Shown here piece by piece: positions 45,966 to 58,627 of a stretch of DNA of 64,000 nucleotides (within the stretch, counting starts at the first letter, position 1; each line of letters starts with the position of its first letter). The notes beneath the pieces are model-generated. The model saw only the letters and a list, made by a program, of their open reading frames with translations. It made no database searches and was not told the origin of the DNA. This stretch comes from Aegilops tauschii subsp. strangulata (Eukaryota > Streptophyta > Magnoliopsida > Poales > Poaceae): contig NC_053037.3 of the NCBI RefSeq assembly GCF_002575655.3, positions 143,975,207 to 144,039,206 on the forward strand. Reading direction: 5' to 3'. Position numbers and translations under genes: made by a program.

Positions 45966-48039
45966 CTAAGTGTTGTCATCTTTGTTTCGAGATCCATAAG
46001 ATGCCCTCATGATTGATTCATATGGTGGCCTAATTCTTGTTCTAGGGAAGTGTTCCATACCCTTCCTTAGTGGAAATAGGAACTTAATATTGCCTTCTTT
46101 CATATCAATGATGGCACCTATATTGCGTAAAAACGGTCAGAATAATTGGACAAGACAGATTGCAATTGATATCAAGAACAATAAAATCTATAGGCACAAA
46201 ATTCCTATTTGCAAGAATAAGAACATCATTAATTCTTCCCATAGGCTTTTTAATAGTAGAATCCGCCAAGTGCAAATTTAAAGAACATTCTTCAGTATCG
46301 GTAAGACCAAGCACATCACATAAAGATTTCAGAATTGTAGAAACACTAGCACCCAAGTCACACGAAGCAAAACACTCATAATTTTTAATCTTCAATTTGA
46401 TATTAGGTTCCCACTCATCATGTAATTTTCTAGGAATTGAAACTTCTAATTCCAACTTTTCTTCTAAAGCTTTCATCATAGCATCAACAATATGTTTAGT
46501 AAAAGCTTTATTTTGTTCATAGGCATGGGGTGAATTTATCATGGATTGCAACAAAGAAACACAATCAATCAAAGAGAAACTATCATAATTAAAGTCTTTG
46601 TAATCCAAAAGAGTGGGCACATCGCTAGTTAAAGTTTTGACCTCTTCAAACCCACTTTTATCAATTTTCTCAACAAGATTTTCACCCTCTGAATTATCGG
46701 GACGCCTTCTAACTAAAGTTGACTCTTCTTCAGTCCCTTTTTCATCAATCTTAATTTTACTAAACAAGGAATCAATAGAAGAAACACCAATCATTTTAAG
46801 ATCTTCATCACTTTTATGAAAGCAATCACTAGAAAACACTTTTTTCTAAAAATTCTCTTCTAGCTCTAAGCATAGCGGTTCTTTTCTTACTTTCATCCAT
46901 AGAAACATAAACAACTTTAATTGATTCCTCAACCTTAGGCACAAAAATTTTCATCTTGAGATTTTCTACATCATCATAAATTCTATCAACACTTCTAGAC
47001 AAATCATCAATCTTATTCAACTTTTCTTCCATTGTAGTGTTGAAAACTTTTTGAGTGTTGATAAATTCTTTAATATTATTCTCAAGATCAGAGGTGATCC
47101 TATTATTATTATAAGAAGGATTTCCATAGGAATTACTATAATCATTAGAGGAATTACTAGGAAAAGGCCTAGGATTAAAATTACCTCTATAAGCATTGTT
47201 ATTGAAATTGTTTTGCGAGATAAAATTCACATCTACGGCATCACTATTTTGCTCAATCAAAGTAGACAAAGGCATATCATTGAAATCAATAGGAGCACTT
47301 TTACTACCAACCAATTTCATAAGAGCATCAACTTTTTCACTCAAAGAAGAAATTTCTTCAACTGAATTAACCTTTTTACTAGTAGGAGCTCTTTCGGTAT
47401 GCCATTGTGAATAATTTGCCATGATATTATCAACAAATTTTGTGGCTTCACCCGAAGTAATTTCCATAAAAGTACCACCGCGACGGAATCTAAAAGATTA
47501 CGAGAAACAAAATTCAATCCTACATAAAAAATTTGTATGATCATCCAAAAATTTAACCCATGAGTTGGGCAATTCCGTAACATCATTTTCATCCTTTCCC
47601 AAGATTGTGCAACATGCTCATGTTCAAGTTTCTTGAAATTAATGATCTGGGTTCTAAGGGAAATAAATTTTGCGGGCGGAAAATACTTAGTGATAAAAGC
47701 ATCTTTGCACTTATTCCAAGAATTGATACTATTGCGAGGCAAAGAAGAAAACCAATTTTTTGCATGATCTCGCAAAGAAAACGGAAATAATTTCATCTTC
47801 ACAACATCATTGTCCACATCTTTTTTCTTTTGCATATCGCATAATTCCACGAATGTGTTAAGATGGGACGTGGCATCCTCATTAGGAGTGCCAGAAAATT
47901 GATCTTTCACAACAAGATTCAGCAAAGCAGTATTAATATCACAAGATTCCGCACTAGTGGCGGGAGCAATCGGAGTGCCAATAAAATCATTGTTGTTGGT
48001 ATTTGAGAAATCACACAACTTGGTGTTCTCTTGAGTCAT
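45966..48039 (-). pseudogene. A gag-protease polyprotein, frameshifted
   Basis: Three overlapping frames form one broken polyprotein. Frame one starts at ATG 48039. It has a Retrotrans_gag core at about residues 80-165: MKLFPFSLRDHAKNWFSSLP, DAFITKYFPPAK and WERMKMMLRNCP. A frameshift near 47475 leads to a second frame with an Asn-rich middle and a coiled-coil-like tail. Another shift near 46840, at an A run, leads to the protease part, with catalytic CDLGASVSTILKSL, LHLADSTIKKP and CPIIL. A last shift near 46140 precedes the C-terminus, with stop at 45966-45968. No reverse transcriptase follows: the conserved hairpin comes only about 45 bases after the stop, so the element normally ends its coding part here. 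Confidence 0.85.
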
Positions 48040-48073
48040 TGTGATTAGGAACCTGGTAGATGTTGATGATGTC

Positions 48074-48091
48074 TCCCCAGCAACGGCGCCA
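48074..48091 (-). other. A primer-binding site (tRNA-Asp)
   Basis: On the + strand TCCCCAGCAACGGCGCCA differs from the tRNA-Asp 3' end by one base. It lies 14 bases from the LTR boundary at 48106. Confidence 0.82.
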
Positions 48092-48105
48092 GAAATTCCT
48101 TTTGA

Positions 48106-48401
48106 TGTCTGCTAGACTACGTCGGTATTTCCCCAAAGAGGAAGGGATGATGCAGCACAACGACGGTAGGTATTTCCCTCAGTGATGAGACCAAGGTTAT
48201 CTAACCAGTAGGAGAACCAAGCAACACTATGTTAACATCACCTACACACAAATAACGAATACTCGCAACCCGATGTATTAAAGGGGTTGTCAATCCCTTT
48301 CAGGTAACGGCGCCAGAAATTGGCAAACGGACGTGAGAAAGTTGTAATAATTTGATAGATAGATCTCGCGGGAACTCGAGATAAAATAAATTGCAGCAAG
48401 G
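48106..48401 (-). repeat. A 5' LTR, part 1
   Basis: This matches 41936-42213 and ends with CAAGG (48397-48401), the left copy of the B target duplication. Confidence 0.85.
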
Positions 48402-49990
48402 TGCTACCTCTTGAGCATGTGTTGGTTTTCCCTTGAAGAGGAAAGGGTGATGCAGCAAAGTAGCGTAAGTATTTCCCTTAGTTTTGAGAACCAAGGTATC
48501 AATCCAGTAGGAGACAACACACAAGTCACCTAGTACCTGCAAAAACAATCAAGAACCTTGCAACCAACGCGACAAAGGGGTTGTCAATCCCTTCACTGTC
48601 ACTCACAGAAGTGAGATCTAATAAAGATAATAAAGTAAATATTTTTGGTATTTTTGTTGTATAGATTGGAAATTAAAGTTTGCTAAATAGTAAACGAGAT
48701 GCGATGTAAATAAAAGAGATGCAATATATTAAGAAAGAGACCCAGGGGCCATAGGTTTCACTAGTGGCTTCTCTCAAGATAGCATGTATTACGGCGGGTG
48801 AACAAATTACTGCCGAGCAATTGATAGAAAAGCGCATAGTTATGAAGATATCTAAGGCAATGATCATGAATATAGGCATCACGTCCGTGTCAAGTAGACC
48901 GAAATGATTCTGCATCTACTACTATTACTCCACACATCGACTGCTATCCAGCATGCATCTAGAGTGTTAAGTTCATAAGGACGGAGTAACGCATTAAGCA
49001 AGATGACATGATGTAGAGGGATAAACTCAAGCAATATGATATAAACCCCATCTTTCTATCCTCGATGGCAACAATACAATACGTGCCTTGCTGCCCCTAC
49101 TGTCACTGGGAAAGGACACCGCAAAATTGAACCCAAAGCTAAGCACTTCTCCCATTGCAAGAAAGATCAATCTAGTAGGCCAAACTAAATCGATAGTTCG
49201 AAGGGAGTTGCAAAGATATCAAATCATGCATATAATAATTCAGAGAAGAACCAAATGATATTCATAGATAATCTTGTTCATAAAGCCACAATTCATCGGA
49301 TCTCGGCAAACACACTGCAAAAGAGTATTACATCGAATAGATCTCCAAGAACATCGAGGCGAATTTTGTATTGAGAATCAAAGAGAGAGAGAGAAGAAGC
49401 CATCTAGCTAATAACTATGGACCCGAAGGTCTGTGGTAAACTACTCATGCTTCATCGGAGAGGCTATGGTTTTGATGCAGAAGCCCTCCGTGATCAATTC
49501 CCCCTCCGGTAGATCGCCAGAAAAGGCCCCAAGATGGGATCTCACGGGTACAGAAGGTTGCGGCGGTGGAAAAGTGGTTTCGTGGCTCCCCCCTGATGTT
49601 TCTAGGGTATAAGAGAATATATAGGCGGAAGAAGTACGTCGGTGGAGCAACGAGGGGCCACGAGGGTGGGGGCGCGCCTACCCCCTGGGCGCGCCCTCCC
49701 ACCTCGTGGCGCCTCGTGGCGTTCCAGACTTCAACTCCAAGTCTTCTGGATTGCTTTCAGTCCAAGAAAGATCATCGTGAAGGTTTCATTCCGTTTGGAC
49801 TCCGTTTGGTATTCCTTTTCTGCAAAACTCTAAAATAGGCAAAAAAAAAGGAACTGGCACTGGGCCTCTGGTAAGTAGGTTAGTCCCAAAAATAATATAA
49901 AAGAGCATATTAAAGCCCATTAAACATCCAAAACAGATAATATAATAGCATGGAACAATCAAAAATTGTAGATACGTTGGAGACGTATCA
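48402..49990 (-). repeat. B 3' LTR
   Basis: On the + strand TGCTACCTC...GACGTATCA. It is a direct repeat of 53882-55451. The palindrome is at about 49657-49710, and a TATA box (AATATATAGG on the + strand) lies near 49615. Confidence 0.9.
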
Positions 49991-52800
49991 AGCATCCCCA
50001 AGCTTAATTCCTGCTCGTCCTTGAGTAGGTAAATGATAAAAACAAATTTTTTGATGTGGAATGCTACCTAACATAATTATCAATGTAATTTTGTTTATTG
50101 TGGCATGAATGTTCAGATCCGAAAGATTCTAAACAAAAGTTTAATATTGACATAAAAATAATTATACTTCAAGCATACTAACAAAGCAATCATGTCTTCT
50201 CAAAATAACATGGCCAAAGAAAGCTATCCCTACAAAATCATATAGTCTGGCTATGCTCTATCTTCATCACACAAAATATTTAAATCATGCACAGCCCCGA
50301 TGACAAGCCAAGCAATTCTTTCATACTTTTGATGTTCTCAAACTTTTTCAATCTTCACGCAATACATGAGCGTGAGCCATGGACATACCACTATAGGTGG
50401 AATAGAATGGTGGTTGTGGAGAAGAGAAAAAGGAGAAGATAGTATCACATCAACTGGGCTTATCAATGGGCTATGGAGATGCCCATCAATAGATATAATG
50501 TGAGTGAGTAGGGATTGCCATGCAACGGATGCACTAGAGCTATAAGTGTATGAAATCTCAAAAAGAAACTAAGTGGGTGTGCATCCAAGTCGCTTGCTCA
50601 CGAAGACCAAGGGCATTTTGAGGAAGCCCATCATTCGAATATACAAGCCAAGTTATTATAATGAAAATTCCCACTAGCATATGAAAGTGACAACATAGGA
50701 GACTCTCTATCATGAAGATCATGGTGCTACTTTGAACCACAAGTGTGGAAAAAGGATAGTAGCATTGCCCCTTCTCTCTTTTTCTCTCATTTCTTGGGCC
50801 TTTCTCTTTTTTATGGCCTCTTTTTTTCGTCCGGAGTCTCATCCCGACTTGTGGGGGAATCATAGTCTCCATCATCCTTTCCTCACTGGGACAATGCTCT
50901 AATAATGAAGATCATCACACTTTTATTTACTTACAACTCAAGAATTACAACTCAATATTTAGAACAAAATATGACTCTATGTGAATGCCTCCGGCGGTGT
51001 ACCGGGATGTGCAATGAATCAAGAGTGACATGTATGAGAGAATTATGAAGGTGGCTTTGCCACAAATACGATTTCAACCACATGATCATGCAAAGCAATA
51101 TGACAATGATGAAGCGTGTCATAATAAACGGAACGGTGGAAAGTTGCATGGCAATATATCTTAGAATGGCTATGGAAATGCCATAATAGGTAGGTATGGT
51201 GGCTGTTTTGAGGAAGGTAAATGGTGGGTGTATGGTACCGGCGAAAGTTGCACGGTACTAGAGAGGCTAGCAATTGTGGAAGGGTGAGAGTGCATATAAT
51301 CCATGGACTCAACATTAGTCATAAAGAACTCACATACTTATTGCAAAAAATCTATTAGTTATCGAAACGAAGTACTACGCGCATGCTCCTAGGGTTCAAA
51401 TTGGTAGGAAAAGACCATCGCTCATCCCCGACCGCCACTCATAAGGAAGACAATCAAAAAATAAATCAAGCTCCGTCTTCATCACATAACGGTTCACCAT
51501 ACGTGCATGCTATGGGAATCACAAACGTTAACACAAGTATCTCTCAAATTCACAACTACTCAACTAGAATGACTCTAATATCACCCTCTTCATATCTCAA
51601 AACAATCATAAGGAATCAAACTTCTCATAGTATTCAATGCACTTTATATGAAAGTTTTTATTATACCCATCTTGGATGCCCACCGTATTAGGACTAATTT
51701 TATAACCAAAGCGAAATACCATGCTGTTCTAAAAGACTCTCAAAATGATATAAGTGAAGCATGAGAGATCAATAATTTCTATAAAATAAAACCACCACCA
51801 TGCTCTAAAAAGATATAAGTGAAGCACTAGAGTAAAATTATCTAGCTCAAAAGATATAAGTGAAGCACATAGAGTATTCTAATAAATTCTGATTCATGCG
51901 AGTCTCTCCCAAAAGGTGTGTACAGCAAGGATTATTGTGGTAAACTAAAAAGCAAAGACTCAAATCATACAAGACGCTCCAAGCAAAACACATATCATGT
52001 GGTGAATAAAAATATAGCCTCAAGTAAAGTTACCGATAGACGAAGACTAAAGAGGGGATGCCTTCCAGGGCATCCCCAAGCTTAGGCTTTTTGTTGTCCT
52101 TGAATTTTACCTTGGGGTGCCTTGGGCATCCTCAAGCTTAGGCTCTAGCCACTCCTTATTCCAAAATCCATCAAATCTTTACCCAAAAACTTGAAAACTT
52201 CACAACACAAAACTTCAACAGAAAATCTCATGAGCTCCGTTAGTATAGGAAAATAAACCACGACTTTAAGATACTGTAATGAACTCATTCTTTATTTATA
52301 TTGGTGTTAAACCTACTGTATTCCAACTTCTCTATGGTTCATACCCCCCGATACTACTCACAGATTCATCAAAATAAGCAAACAACACACGAAAAGCAGA
52401 GTCTGTCAAAACAGAATAGTCTGTAGCAATCTAATTTGTTCCAATACTTCTGGAAATCCATTTTTTTTGAAAAACTAGGACAACCTGGATAATTTGTATA
52501 TTAATCTACTTCAAAAAGAATTAGCAATTTATCACGTTCTGGTGAATTTTAACAATTTTTTTCGTGAGCACAAAGTTTCTGTCTTTTTCAGCAAGATCAA
52601 ACAACTATCACCCAAGAAGATCCTATTGGTTCTACTTGGCACAAACACTAACCAAAACACAAAGAACACAATCATAACAGAAGCTAGATGAATTATTTAT
52701 TACTAAACAGGAACGAAAAACAAAGAACAAGAAATAAAATTGGGATGCCTCCCAACAAGCGCTATCGTTTAAAGCCCCTAGCTAGGCATAAAAGCAAGAA
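49991..52800 (-). other. B 3' non-coding domain
   Basis: It is closely similar to the G1 and C domains. The reversed polypurine tract is at 49991-50007, and GGCATCCCCAAGCTTAGG and GGCATCCTCAAGCTTAGG copies lie near 52069 and 52126. ATAAGTGAAGCA words occur near 51748, 51817 and 51857, and the hairpin TTGGGATGCCTCCCAA is at 52740-52755. A His-rich frame (51043-51315) matches one in C but is not called a gene. Confidence 0.7.
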
Positions 52801-52805
52801 TAGAT

Positions 52806-53648
52806 CTAGGTATTCCCATAATGATAAGGCAAATCGCGAAAACTCATCTCATACTCCCTACGTTTAGCATCAAGTTTTCTTTGTGGCTGGCAGAAGTAAT
52901 CAAAAGGGCTAAATTTAATGCGGCAAAAGTCCCCAAGATCAAGCTCGGGAGGTATTGGTTCCTCCTTTGGCCCCTCATATTGCACAACCAATTCATCATT
53001 ATCAGCATTCTTTTGGCAAAAAGTCATGAGCCTTTGTTCAAGAGAAAAACCTAACCCATTGTTCTGAATAGCAAAATTATCATTAAGTTCAGAAATCCTA
53101 TCCACTAGAACATCGGTAGGAACATTTTTTCTAAGGTTTTCATTATAAGCAACATGGTCTAAGGATCGTAAACGCATTATGTCTTCTTGATAAAAAAGAA
53201 TTGCTTCAATGGGAGGACGGCCAGCATCCACCCTATAATGCGCAGAAGTTTCGTTGGCCTCTTTTATTATAAATCTGAACTCATGAGCTAAAAAGATGGT
53301 AGCTGCTTGCTTAACAGAAGAATGCTCAACATTGGAGAATTCTAGAAAAATCCGTTGTATGCAAGGATGCATGTGGATAAATTGTCTTTCGAGTTCAACC
53401 ACGAGCAAAGATATAGCATCCGCAAGACTACTAGTTCTATGAAGAATAGACCCACCCATAGTGGGCAAGGCACCGGCGCAAGTAAAGAAATCTTGAATAA
53501 CTCCTTTTCCAATAATATTACCACTACCAATCCGAAACTTTTTAGTGTGTAAAATAGTAGGTTCTTCACGACGATCATCAAAAGCATCAAAGTTTCCCCC
53601 ATCGTTACTACTATCCTTTTCAATGATAACCTCCTCAGTTTCAGACAT
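52806..53648 (-). CDS. Unknown 280-aa protein of B
   Basis: The frame is open far upstream, but the first sensible start is the ATG at 53648 (MSETEEVIIEKDSSND); everything upstream is leader. The protein has 280 residues and an intact frame. The N-terminus is acidic, the middle is helical with DAISLLVVELERQFIHMHP, and the C-terminus is charged with CQPQRKLDAKRREYEMS. I see no gag core, zinc knuckle, protease or polymerase motif, and no similarity to the G1 ORF. It lies in the same place, between the tRNA-Asp primer-site leader and the post-ORF hairpin (46 bases after the stop). The intact state in a young element suggests recent function or too little time to decay. The function is unknown. 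Confidence 0.72.
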   Translation of the reverse strand: MSETEEVIIEKDSSNDGGNFDAFDDRREEPTILHTKKFRIGSGNIIGKGVIQDFFTCAGALPTMGGSILHRTSSLADAISLLVVELERQFIHMHPCIQRIFLEFSNVEHSSVKQAATIFLAHEFRFIIKEANETSAHYRVDAGRPPIEAILFYQEDIMRLRSLDHVAYNENLRKNVPTDVLVDRISELNDNFAIQNNGLGFSLEQRLMTFCQKNADNDELVVQYEGPKEEPIPPELDLGDFCRIKFSPFDYFCQPQRKLDAKRREYEMSFRDLPYHYGNT

Positions 53649-53852
53649 GATGGCAACAAACCGCACTAAGAACGAACACACAAGAGGCAAGCGAAAAGAG
53701 ACGAACAGAAGAGGGGCGAAGAAAAGGCAAAGGTTTTCGAAAATAATTTTAGAAGTGGGGGAGACGAAAACGAGAGGCGAATGGCAAATAATGTAATGCG
53801 AGGGAGCAGAGTTTCTGATGGGTACTTGGTATGTCTTGACTTGACGTAGATC

Positions 53853-53870
53853 TCCCCGGCAACGGCGCCA
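53853..53870 (-). other. B primer-binding site (tRNA-Asp)
   Basis: On the + strand it is TCCCCGGCAACGGCGCCA, a perfect match to the tRNA-Asp 3' end, 11 bases from the 5' LTR. Confidence 0.9.
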
Positions 53871-53881
53871 GAAATCCATCT

Positions 53882-55451
53882 TGCTACCTCTTGAGCATGC
53901 TTTGGTTTTCCCTTGAAGAGGAAAGGGTGACGCAACAAAGTAGCGTAAGTATTTCCCTCAGTTTTGAGAACCAAGGTATCAATCCAGTAGGAGACAGCGC
54001 ACAAGTCACCTAGTACCTGCACAAACAATCAAGAACCTTGCAACCAACGTCATAAAGGGGTTGTCAATCCCTTCACGGTCACTCGCAAAAGTGAGATCTA
54101 ATAAAGATAATAAATTAAATATTTTGGCATTTTTATTGTATAGATTGGAAAGTAAAGATTGCAAAATAGTAAACGAGATGCGATGTAAATAAAAGAGATG
54201 CAATATATTAAGAAAGAGACCCAAGGGCCATAGGTTTCACTAGTGGCTTCTCTCAAGATAGCATGTATTACGGTGGGTGAACAAATTACTGCTGAGCAAT
54301 TGATAGAAAAGCGCATAATTATGAAGATATCTAAGGCAATGATCTTGAATATAGGCATCACGTCCGTGTCAAGTAGACCGAAACGATTCTGCATCTACTA
54401 CTATTACTCAACACATCGGCCTCTATCCAGCAAGCATCTAGAGTATTAAGTTCATAAGAACGGAGTAACGCATTAAGCAAGATGACATGATGTAGAGGGA
54501 TAAACTCAAGCAATATGATATAAACCCCATCTTTTTATCCTCAATGGCAACAATACAATACATGCCTTGCTGCCCCTACTGTCACTGGGAAAGGACACCG
54601 CAAGATTGAACCCAAAGCTAAGCACTTCTCTCATTGCAAGAAAGATCAATCTAGTAGGCCAAACTAAACCGATAGGTCGAAGAGACTTGCAAAGATATCA
54701 AATCATGCATATAAGAATTTGGAGAAGAACCAAATAATATTCATAGATAATCTTGTTCATAAATCCACAATTCATCGGATCTCGGCAAACACACCGCAAA
54801 AGAGTATTACATCGAATATATCTCCAAGAACATCGAGGAGAACTTTGTATTGAGAATAAAAGAGAGAGAAGAAGCCATCTAGCTAATAACTATGGACCCG
54901 AAGGTCTGTGGTAAACTACTCATGCTTCATCGGGGTGGCTATGGTGTTGAGTAGAAGCCCTCCGTGATCGATTCCCCCTCCACCAGATCGCCGGAAAAGG
55001 CTCCAAGATGGGATCTCACGGGTACATAAGGTTGCGGCGGTGGAAAAGTGGTTTCGTGGCTCCTCCGGATGTTTCTAGGGTATAAGAGTATATATAGGCG
55101 AAAGAAGTACGTCGGTGGAGCAACGAGGGGCCCACGAGGGTTGGGGGCGCGCCCTCCCACCTTGTGGCCGCCTTGTGGTGTTCCAGATTTCAACTCCAAG
55201 TCTTTTGGATTGCTTTCGGTCCAAGAAAGATCATCGCGAAGGTTTCATTCCGTTTGGACTCTGTTTGGTATTCCTTTTCTGTGAAACTCTAAAATAGAAA
55301 AAAAAAATTAGAAACTGGCACTGGGCCTCCGGTTAATAGGTTAGTCCCAAAAATAATATAAAAGAGCATATTAAAGCCCATTAAACATCCAAAACAGATT
55401 ATATAATAGCATGGAACAATAAGAAATTATAGATACGTTGGAGATGTATCA
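53882..55451 (-). repeat. B 5' LTR
   Basis: This is 1570 bases long. A TATA box on the - strand lies at 55089-55096, next to the GC-rich block at about 55121-55180. It ends at GATGTATCA (55451). Confidence 0.9.
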
Positions 55452-55456
55452 CAAGG

Positions 55457-56735
55457 TTTTTTTGTATTTTTGGTTTAATAGATGTGAAAATAAAAGCAAA
55501 TAAAATAGACCCCAAAGGCAAATGTAATGAGAAAGAGACCCAGGGGCCGTAGATTTCACAAGTTGCTTCTCTCGAGAAAAATAGAAGACGGTGGGTAAAT
55601 GAATTACTGTTGGGAACTTGACAGAACTTAAAATAATCATGACGATATCCAGGCAATGATCATTATATAGGCATCACGTCCAACATTAGTAGACTGACTC
55701 CTGCCTGCATCTACTACTATTACTCCACACATCGACCGCTATCCAGCATGCATATAGTGTATTATGTTCATGGAGAAACGGAGTAATGCAATAAGAACGA
55801 TGACATGATGTAGGCAAGATCTATTTATGTAGAAATAGACCCCATCTTGTTATCCTTAATAGCAATGATACATACATGTCGGTTCCCCTTTTGTCACTGG
55901 GATCAAGCACCGTAAGATCGAACCCATCACAAAGCACCTCTTTCCATTGCAAGATAAATAGATCAAGTTGGCCAATCAAAACCCAAATATTGGAGAAGAA
56001 ATACGAGGGTATAAGCAATCATGCATATAAGAGATCAAAGAAGACTCAAATAACTTTCATTATTAAAAAGATAGATCTGATCATAAACTCAAAGTTCATC
56101 TGATCCCAACATACACACCACAAAAAGACTTACATCATATGGATCTCCAAGAGACCATTGTATTGAGAATCAGAAGAGAGAGAGGAAGCCATCTAGCTAC
56201 TAACTACGGACCCGTAGATCTACAAAGAACTACTCACGCATCATCGGAGAGGCACCAATGGACATGATGAACCCCTCCGTGATGGTGTCTAGATTGGATC
56301 TAGTGGTTCTGGAACTTGCGGCGAATGGAATTGATTTTCGTCAACTCCCCTAAGGTTTCTGAAATATTGGGGTATATATAGAATAAAGAGGCGGTCCAGG
56401 AGGCAACCAAGGTGGGCACAACCCACCAGGGCGCGCCTGGGCCTCCAGGCGCGCTCTAGTCGGTTGTGCTCCCCTCGGAGCACCCCCAGGTGCTTCTTCG
56501 GCCCACTGGATGTCTTCTGGTCCATAAAAACCCTCAAAAAGTTTCGTTGCACTTGGACTCCGTTTGGTATTGATTTCCTGTGATGTAAAAAACATGCAGA
56601 AACATTAACTGGCACTTGGCACTATGTTAATAGGTTAGTACCAAGAAATGATATAAAATGATTATAAAACATCCAAAAATGATAATGTAACAACATGAAA
56701 CAATCAAAAATTATAGATACATTGGAGACATATCA
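55457..56735 (-). repeat. A 5' LTR, part 2
   Basis: This matches 42214-43512. A TATA box on the - strand is at 56373-56380 and the palindromic GC block at about 56407-56478. It ends GACATATCA at 56735. Confidence 0.85.
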
Positions 56736-56740
56736 ACTAC

Positions 56741-57304
56741 GTCTGCGCGCCTCTCGCCCGCGAACCCCCTATAGCCGCCCATCACCGCCTGTCATTGCCC
56801 TGGCGTGCCCGCGCCTCGCCTGACTCTAGCCACGTCATGTCGCTGTCTGCCGTCTCCCCTCCCCTGCAGCTCGCCTAGCCCCGCGTCGCCCGCCAACTAC
56901 TGCTGATTAGGTGCCATCGCTGCTGCCCATAGTTGCACCGGACCTCCTTGCTCACCTCCGCCCACGTGCGTTGACCCCGCTGTGGTCCTCGCATGCCGCA
57001 CCTCCCCCTCGTCCTCCTGCTGCTGCAATGCTCTTCGTTGTTGCCCCACATGCCGTCGGCGGTCGCCTCCCCTGGCCTCCTCTACCGTGCGCACCGCCCG
57101 CGCCCATGGCTGCCCTGCGTGCCCGCCTCCCCTCGCCGCACCGGGGCTCCGCCTTCATGGTCGCAGTCGTCCCCCATGGCCTCGCTCGCCCGCGGCCTGC
57201 TGCCATTGTTGCCTTGCCGGCAACTACCATTGCTCCCCGCCTCTCCGCTGCACTGTCACTGCTGCTCGCATGGAACAATAAAAAATTAACCAAATTAGGT
57301 AATT
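56741..57304 (+). repeat. O 3' LTR, part 2 (GC-rich leader)
   Basis: This continues the C-rich leader broken by A and resembles 31995-32230 in type. Near 57281-57300 an AT-rich piece with AAATTAGGTAATTA recalls 32310-32330. Frames at 56911-57306 on both strands are open through base composition. The right boundary is uncertain because C begins within a scrambled junction. Confidence 0.6.
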
Positions 57305-58597
57305 AGGATGGAGGGGAGGGTGCGCCCCCCAACCTTGTGGGCCCCTCGATGACCTCCTGACCTAGATCTTCCTCCTATATATTCTCATATACCCCAAAAA
57401 CTTCCAGGGGAGCCACGTAACCACTTTTCCACTGCCGCAACCTTCTGTACCCATGAGATCCCATCTTGGGTCCTTTTCCGGCATCCTGCTAGAGGGGGAT
57501 TCGATCAAGGAGGGCTTCTACATCAACACCATTGCCTCTCCGATGAAGCGTGAGTAGTGTACCACAGACCTACGGGTCCATAGCTAGTAGCTAGATGGCT
57601 TCTTCTCTCTCTTTGATTCTCAATACAAAGTTCTCCTCGCTGTTCTTGGAGATCTATTCGATGTAATACTCTTTTGCGGTGTGTTTGCCGAGATCCGATG
57701 AATTGTGGATTTATGATCAGCTTGTCTATGAATATTATTTGAATCTTCTCTGAATTCTTCTATGCATCATTTGATATCTTTGCAAGTCTCTTCGAACTAT
57801 CGATTTGGTTTGGCCAACTAGATTGGTTTTTCTTACAATGGGAGAAGTGCTTAGCTTTGGGTTCAATCTGGTGGTGCTCGGTCCTAGTGACAGAAGGGGA
57901 ACCAACACGTATTGTATTGTTGCCATCGAGGATCATAATATGGGTTTTTCATCATATTGCTTAAGTTAATTCCTCTACATCATGCCATCTTGCTTAAGGC
58001 GTTACTCCGTTCTTATGAACTTAATACTCTAGATGCATGCTGGATGGCGGTCGATATGTGGAGTAATTGTAGTAGATGTAGAATCATTTCGGTCTACTTG
58101 ACACGGACGTGATGCCTATGTTCATGATCATTGCCTTAGATATCGTCATAACTTTGCGCTTTTCTATCAATTGCTCAGCAGTAATTTGTTCACCCACCGT
58201 CATAATTTCTATCTTGAGAGAAGCCTCTAGTGAAACCTATAGCCCCCAGGTCTATTTTCCATCATATAAGTTTCCGATCTACACTTTTTGTTTCCTATTT
58301 AGTTTCTTTGCAATCTTTTACTTTCCGTTCCATAAACGAGAAATACCAAAAACATTACTTTACCGTTTATCTATCTCTATCAGATCTCACATGCATATAA
58401 TCGTGAAGGGATTGATAACCCCTTTATCGCGTTGGGTGCAAGTTGGTGTTTGTTTGTTTAGGTATTCGATGGCTTACGCGTTGTCTACTACTGGATTGAT
58501 ACCTTGGTTCTCAAAACTGAGGGAAATACTTAATCTACTTTGTTGCATCACCCTTTCCTCTTCATGGCAAAAACCAACGCAAGCTCAAGAGGTAGCA
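57305..58597 (+). repeat. C 5' LTR, truncated
   Basis: It aligns with D from about 61740 on. The TATA box is at 57376-57383 and the LTR ends GGTAGCA at 58597. The GC-rich palindrome is only half present (57307-57345). Confidence 0.78.
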
Positions 58598-58609
58598 GGA
58601 AGAATTTCT

Positions 58610-58627
58610 TACGCCGTTGCCCGGGAG
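58610..58627 (+). other. C primer-binding site, decayed
   Basis: The expected position holds a variant of the tRNA-Asp complement starting TTACGCCGTTGCC, with several changes. It would prime poorly. Confidence 0.6.

Larger units (their letters stand above)
48402..55451 (-). mobile_element. B: non-autonomous LTR retrotransposon with intact unknown ORF
   Basis: A complete two-LTR element on the - strand with a perfect target duplication CAAGG (48397-48401, 55452-55456). The 3' LTR is 48402-49990 and the 5' LTR 53882-55451. The primer site matches tRNA-Asp. The internal domain carries one intact 280-codon ORF and a 3' domain shared with G1 and C. There is no gag, protease, reverse transcriptase or integrase. 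It sits in the A 5' LTR and is therefore younger than A. Confidence 0.92.
41936..56735 (-). mobile_element. A: gag-pro LTR retrotransposon containing B
   Basis: Read on the - strand. The 3' LTR is 41936-43512; the 5' LTR is 48106-48401 plus 55457-56735, about 1575 bases in each case once B is removed. The target duplication is ACTGC (41931-41935) and ACTAC (56736-56740). The internal domain encodes only gag and protease, both broken, followed by a long non-coding domain. The primer site is tRNA-Asp type with one change. It sits in the O 3' LTR. Confidence 0.88.

Noticed and set aside
56897..57306. Frames up to 131 codons on both strands
   Set aside because: GC-rich part of the O 3' LTR, open by base composition.
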